In this document: in pieces, positions 43,298-45,105 of the stretch | Position numbering within the stretch: position 1 is the stretch's first letter | Layout: the number at the start of each line of letters is the position of its first letter | DNA from: Candidatus Thiodiazotropha sp. (ex Epidulcina cf. delphinae) | Lineage (GTDB): Bacteria > Pseudomonadota > Gammaproteobacteria > Chromatiales > Chromatiaceae | Reading direction: 5' to 3' | Length of the DNA stretch: 45,105 bases | Assembly: GCA_025656505.1 (NCBI GenBank) | Contig: JAHXHR010000013.1 | Location: 1-45,105, forward strand | Notes under the pieces: generated by a model | What the model saw: the letters and a program-made list of their open reading frames with translations, nothing else | Database searches by the model: none | What the model was told of the DNA's origin: nothing | Program-made: the position numbers and the translations under genes

Positions 43298-43690
43298 CTG
43301 ATCTAGCCTTTCCACAGATCAAGTGGGTAGCGGGATAGCGTATGAATAAGCCGCCAATGGACGCCAATCACCGCGAATAAACGCAAATTTGCTGTGAATG
43401 GCCTAATACCGTGGTTCCGCTAATCCGATGTTTGTTCTGACACGCCATCTCGAAGAAGTGGTGCATGGATACACAGTTTATAGACACAAAGAGTGGAATC
43501 CAGTCAGGGCGTAGGTCAGGTTGGCGCGGAGCGACTACCTGATATAACGGTGATGTCACGTAGCTACGCAACGTGACCTACGGGCTCATGCATCATAAGG
43601 CTAGTTGCGTAGAATTTGCGGTGATTGGCGCTTATTTTTGGCCGTATTTCTTTTTCCTTGGCGATCTTTGCGTCTTAGCGAGAGATTTTT
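43258..43690. repeat. 433-bp inverted-repeat block with several palindromes
   Basis: The outer arms are 43258-43292 and 43656-43690, 35 bp with three mismatches (core ATCTCTCGCAAAGACGCCAA). Inner arms CGCCAATCACCGC (43362) and GCGGTGATTGGCG (43618) sit within. Between them is GTCACGT..ACGTGAC near 43555. The left arm overlaps the RND gene end. It occupies most of the 630-bp gap; the remaining 43691-43930 shows no gene. Confidence 0.8.
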
Positions 43691-43930
43691 CCTTCCGGGC
43701 GGGTACTGGTTTTGTACATCGGCCTGTTTCCTGTTTCAGTCCCCTACTACTTTACGCGGCCTTTTGGCCCCGAGTCATCCATACATTGTGTTCGCCCATC
43801 CCTGGTCGGCGGCCGGATCGTTCCGATGATCCGCAAAGCGATTATCCTCATCGCGCCGCCGAAGCTGAAATATGACGATCATTGGGTCGTCTCTCTGACA
43901 ACCCGAATCATCCCCGCCGTTTCCCTGGTA

Positions 43931-45105
43931 TCAATTCGGCAAATCGTCAACACCGCTGTAGTCCGCTGATCCTTGCCATTTGACCCAGTCGATCAGGCCG
44001 TTAAACAGATGTTTCGTATGTTTGTTGACATTCACGCCGATCGAGAAGGGCCCGTTGGTGGCTTTGATTTCGTCACCTGTGTAGAACTGACGGTTAGCAG
44101 CCCGATACGACTGGCTGTCGTTTGTGGCATTGCGATAGCCCACCCAATTCTCACCCGCCCCGGCCCCATCCGTCCCCTCATCGTCGAGGAAAATGTCGGC
44201 CTGGACAAAAGGCTGGTCAACCACGCCTCCGGGCTTGTCACTGTTCCACACCACTTTCACGCGATACCAATGGTCCGAAACGATCGGGTACAGGCTGTGA
44301 TCCGTCAACACCGGTTTCCAGGCGGTGCCGCCGTGTCGATCCACCAGTTTCACCCACAAGGCGATCGAAGCGACACCGTCCGGTGCGGCGAATCCCGGAA
44401 AGGCCCCCGATGTGTTGTTGCGCCATACGGAAAGCTGGTAGTTATTACCGTTGTCCTTCGCCAGGATTCGGGTGATGTAGTTGGCGCTGCCGATGCCGGT
44501 AGGCCGTATCCTCGCCTCGATGGTCTGCGCCCGTGTTGCGATCAGGCAGGAGGTGTTGCCGTCGAAGGCGATGTAGTTACCGGCGCCGTCACCGTGCAGG
44601 TAGCCATCTCCCGGAATCGCCCCGGCGGGGTTGTTAACGGCGCCGGCAATGATGTTTTGCGTATCCAGGGCATAGGCGCTTGCGCCGGACTCGTTCAGCT
44701 CAAATACCACCTGGCCGCTCGGACAGCCGCCGCCGAAGGTAACGGCGATATCGTTCGCCTCCGCCAGGTTGCTGTACTCGTCGATGCCGGTTGCCTGGAC
44801 CAGGTCGACGCCGATATCGTTGCTCGAGTCCAACGCACTGCTTAGGGTCAGCGTCGCCGTATTGGAGCCCGCTACATGATCTACGGCGATGATGGTGCGT
44901 CCACCGCTCACATCGTTGTAGCTGAAATCCGCTGCCTGTAAGGCGCCCATATCCGCCGCATAGATCCCTTCGGAGAAGGTAACCTCCAACCGTGTGCTGC
45001 CGATGGTGCCGCCTACGTCGACGATGCGAGGCGCCGCTGCCGCATCCACAAGCTGGAAGTAGCTCAGCGGTTTGCTGACGTTCCAAACCTTGGCGTCGTC
45101 AAGCA
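43931..45105 (-). CDS. Large secreted protein, C-terminal part (Ig-like and LamG-like domains), cut by the window edge
   Basis: The frame is open to the window end, so about 391 residues are seen and the N-terminus lies beyond. The first part (KVWNVSKPLSYFQLVDA.., then RLEVTFSEGIYAAD and TATLTLSSALDSSNDIGVDL) looks like a bacterial SbsA-type Ig-like domain. The second, about 200 residues (IAFDGNTSCLIATRAQTIEA, YQLSVWRNNTSG, WYRVKVVWNS, FNGLIDWVKWQG), resembles a LamG/concanavalin-type sandwich. A surface or matrix protein that binds carbohydrate or another surface is likely; no enzyme residues recognised. The GTG at 45049 is internal, not the start. Confidence 0.75.
   Translation of the reverse strand, partial: LDDAKVWNVSKPLSYFQLVDAAAAPRIVDVGGTIGSTRLEVTFSEGIYAADMGALQAADFSYNDVSGGRTIIAVDHVAGSNTATLTLSSALDSSNDIGVDLVQATGIDEYSNLAEANDIAVTFGGGCPSGQVVFELNESGASAYALDTQNIIAGAVNNPAGAIPGDGYLHGDGAGNYIAFDGNTSCLIATRAQTIEARIRPTGIGSANYITRILAKDNGNNYQLSVWRNNTSGAFPGFAAPDGVASIALWVKLVDRHGGTAWKPVLTDHSLYPIVSDHWYRVKVVWNSDKPGGVVDQPFVQADIFLDDEGTDGAGAGENWVGYRNATNDSQSYRAANRQFYTGDEIKATNGPFSIGVNVNKHTKHLFNGLIDWVKWQGSADYSGVDDLPN

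Noticed and set aside
43973-44845. Plus-strand frame of 290 codons opposite the LamG-like protein
   Set aside because: The minus-strand frame is longer, runs off the window and has domain-like patterns; the plus frame has none.
1-45105. tRNA, rRNA, CRISPR array or riboswitch
   Set aside because: No cloverleaf with conserved T-loop, no rRNA signature, no regularly spaced direct repeats and no recognisable riboswitch core were seen by eye.

Overview
The window looks like chromosomal DNA of a sulfur-oxidising gammaproteobacterium of the Sedimenticola / Ca. Thiodiazotropha / Endoriftia type. This is inferred from protein sequences read by eye, not from a search. Supporting signs are gammaproteobacterial PolA, EngB, HslUV, UbiE-UbiJ-UbiB and tesA-ybbA-ybbP orders, a PPi-dependent phosphofructokinase beside a membrane pyrophosphatase, a two-subunit 2-oxoacid:acceptor oxidoreductase, a DsrC-family protein, a secreted decaheme cytochrome c, a truncated globin with its reductase, and two bacteriohemerythrins. 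This suggests a microaerobic, redox-flexible autotroph.

Layout. 1-4.7 kb is an accessory island. It holds an orphan RHS toxin tip with its immunity gene, then two tandem minus-strand modules of the same design: dispersed repeat, XRE regulator, toxin-antitoxin pair, leader hairpin, SymE, terminator. The modules carry different toxin-antitoxin pairs (VapBC-like and BrnTA). A decayed IS200/IS605 transposase and a 130-bp inverted-repeat element follow. 4.8-9 kb holds the SRP RNA gene, tesA and the divergent ybbA-ybbP-like exporter, whose two start codons share one CATG. 9-14.3 kb holds an OmpA lipoprotein, KorA, KorB and ferritin-like operon. 14.6-19.9 kb holds a 248-bp miniature element, the decaheme cytochrome, a globin-reductase pair behind two palindromes, and a hemerythrin. 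20-27 kb holds a DUF4124 protein, a DsrC-like protein, polA, a stack of nested repeats, engB, a second hemerythrin, moaC and a phosphodiesterase. 26.9-31 kb is a pyrophosphate cluster: soluble pyrophosphatase, membrane H+-pyrophosphatase and PPi-phosphofructokinase. 31.9-39 kb holds an adenylate-kinase-like gene with a stop-interrupted Lys-rich tail, a zinc-ribbon protein, ubiB-ubiJ-ubiE-DUF971 and hslUV. 39-45 kb holds a LolA-like protein with an RND/MMPL transporter, and at the edge part of a large secreted protein.

The strongest observations are four. (1) The duplicated XRE/TA/SymE module has an exchanged TA cassette and the same 30-nt hairpin-to-start spacing in both copies. (2) The membrane pyrophosphatase appears to lack, in frame, the roughly 37 residues that carry its first substrate-binding motif. 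(3) There are at least four families of miniature inverted-repeat elements. Target duplications are visible for two families and an ancestral empty site for one; one element supplies the stop codon of the decaheme gene, and a separate repeat supplies the tail of the RND gene. (4) The DsrC-family protein keeps the upstream cysteine but lacks the penultimate one. I saw no tRNA, rRNA or CRISPR array.
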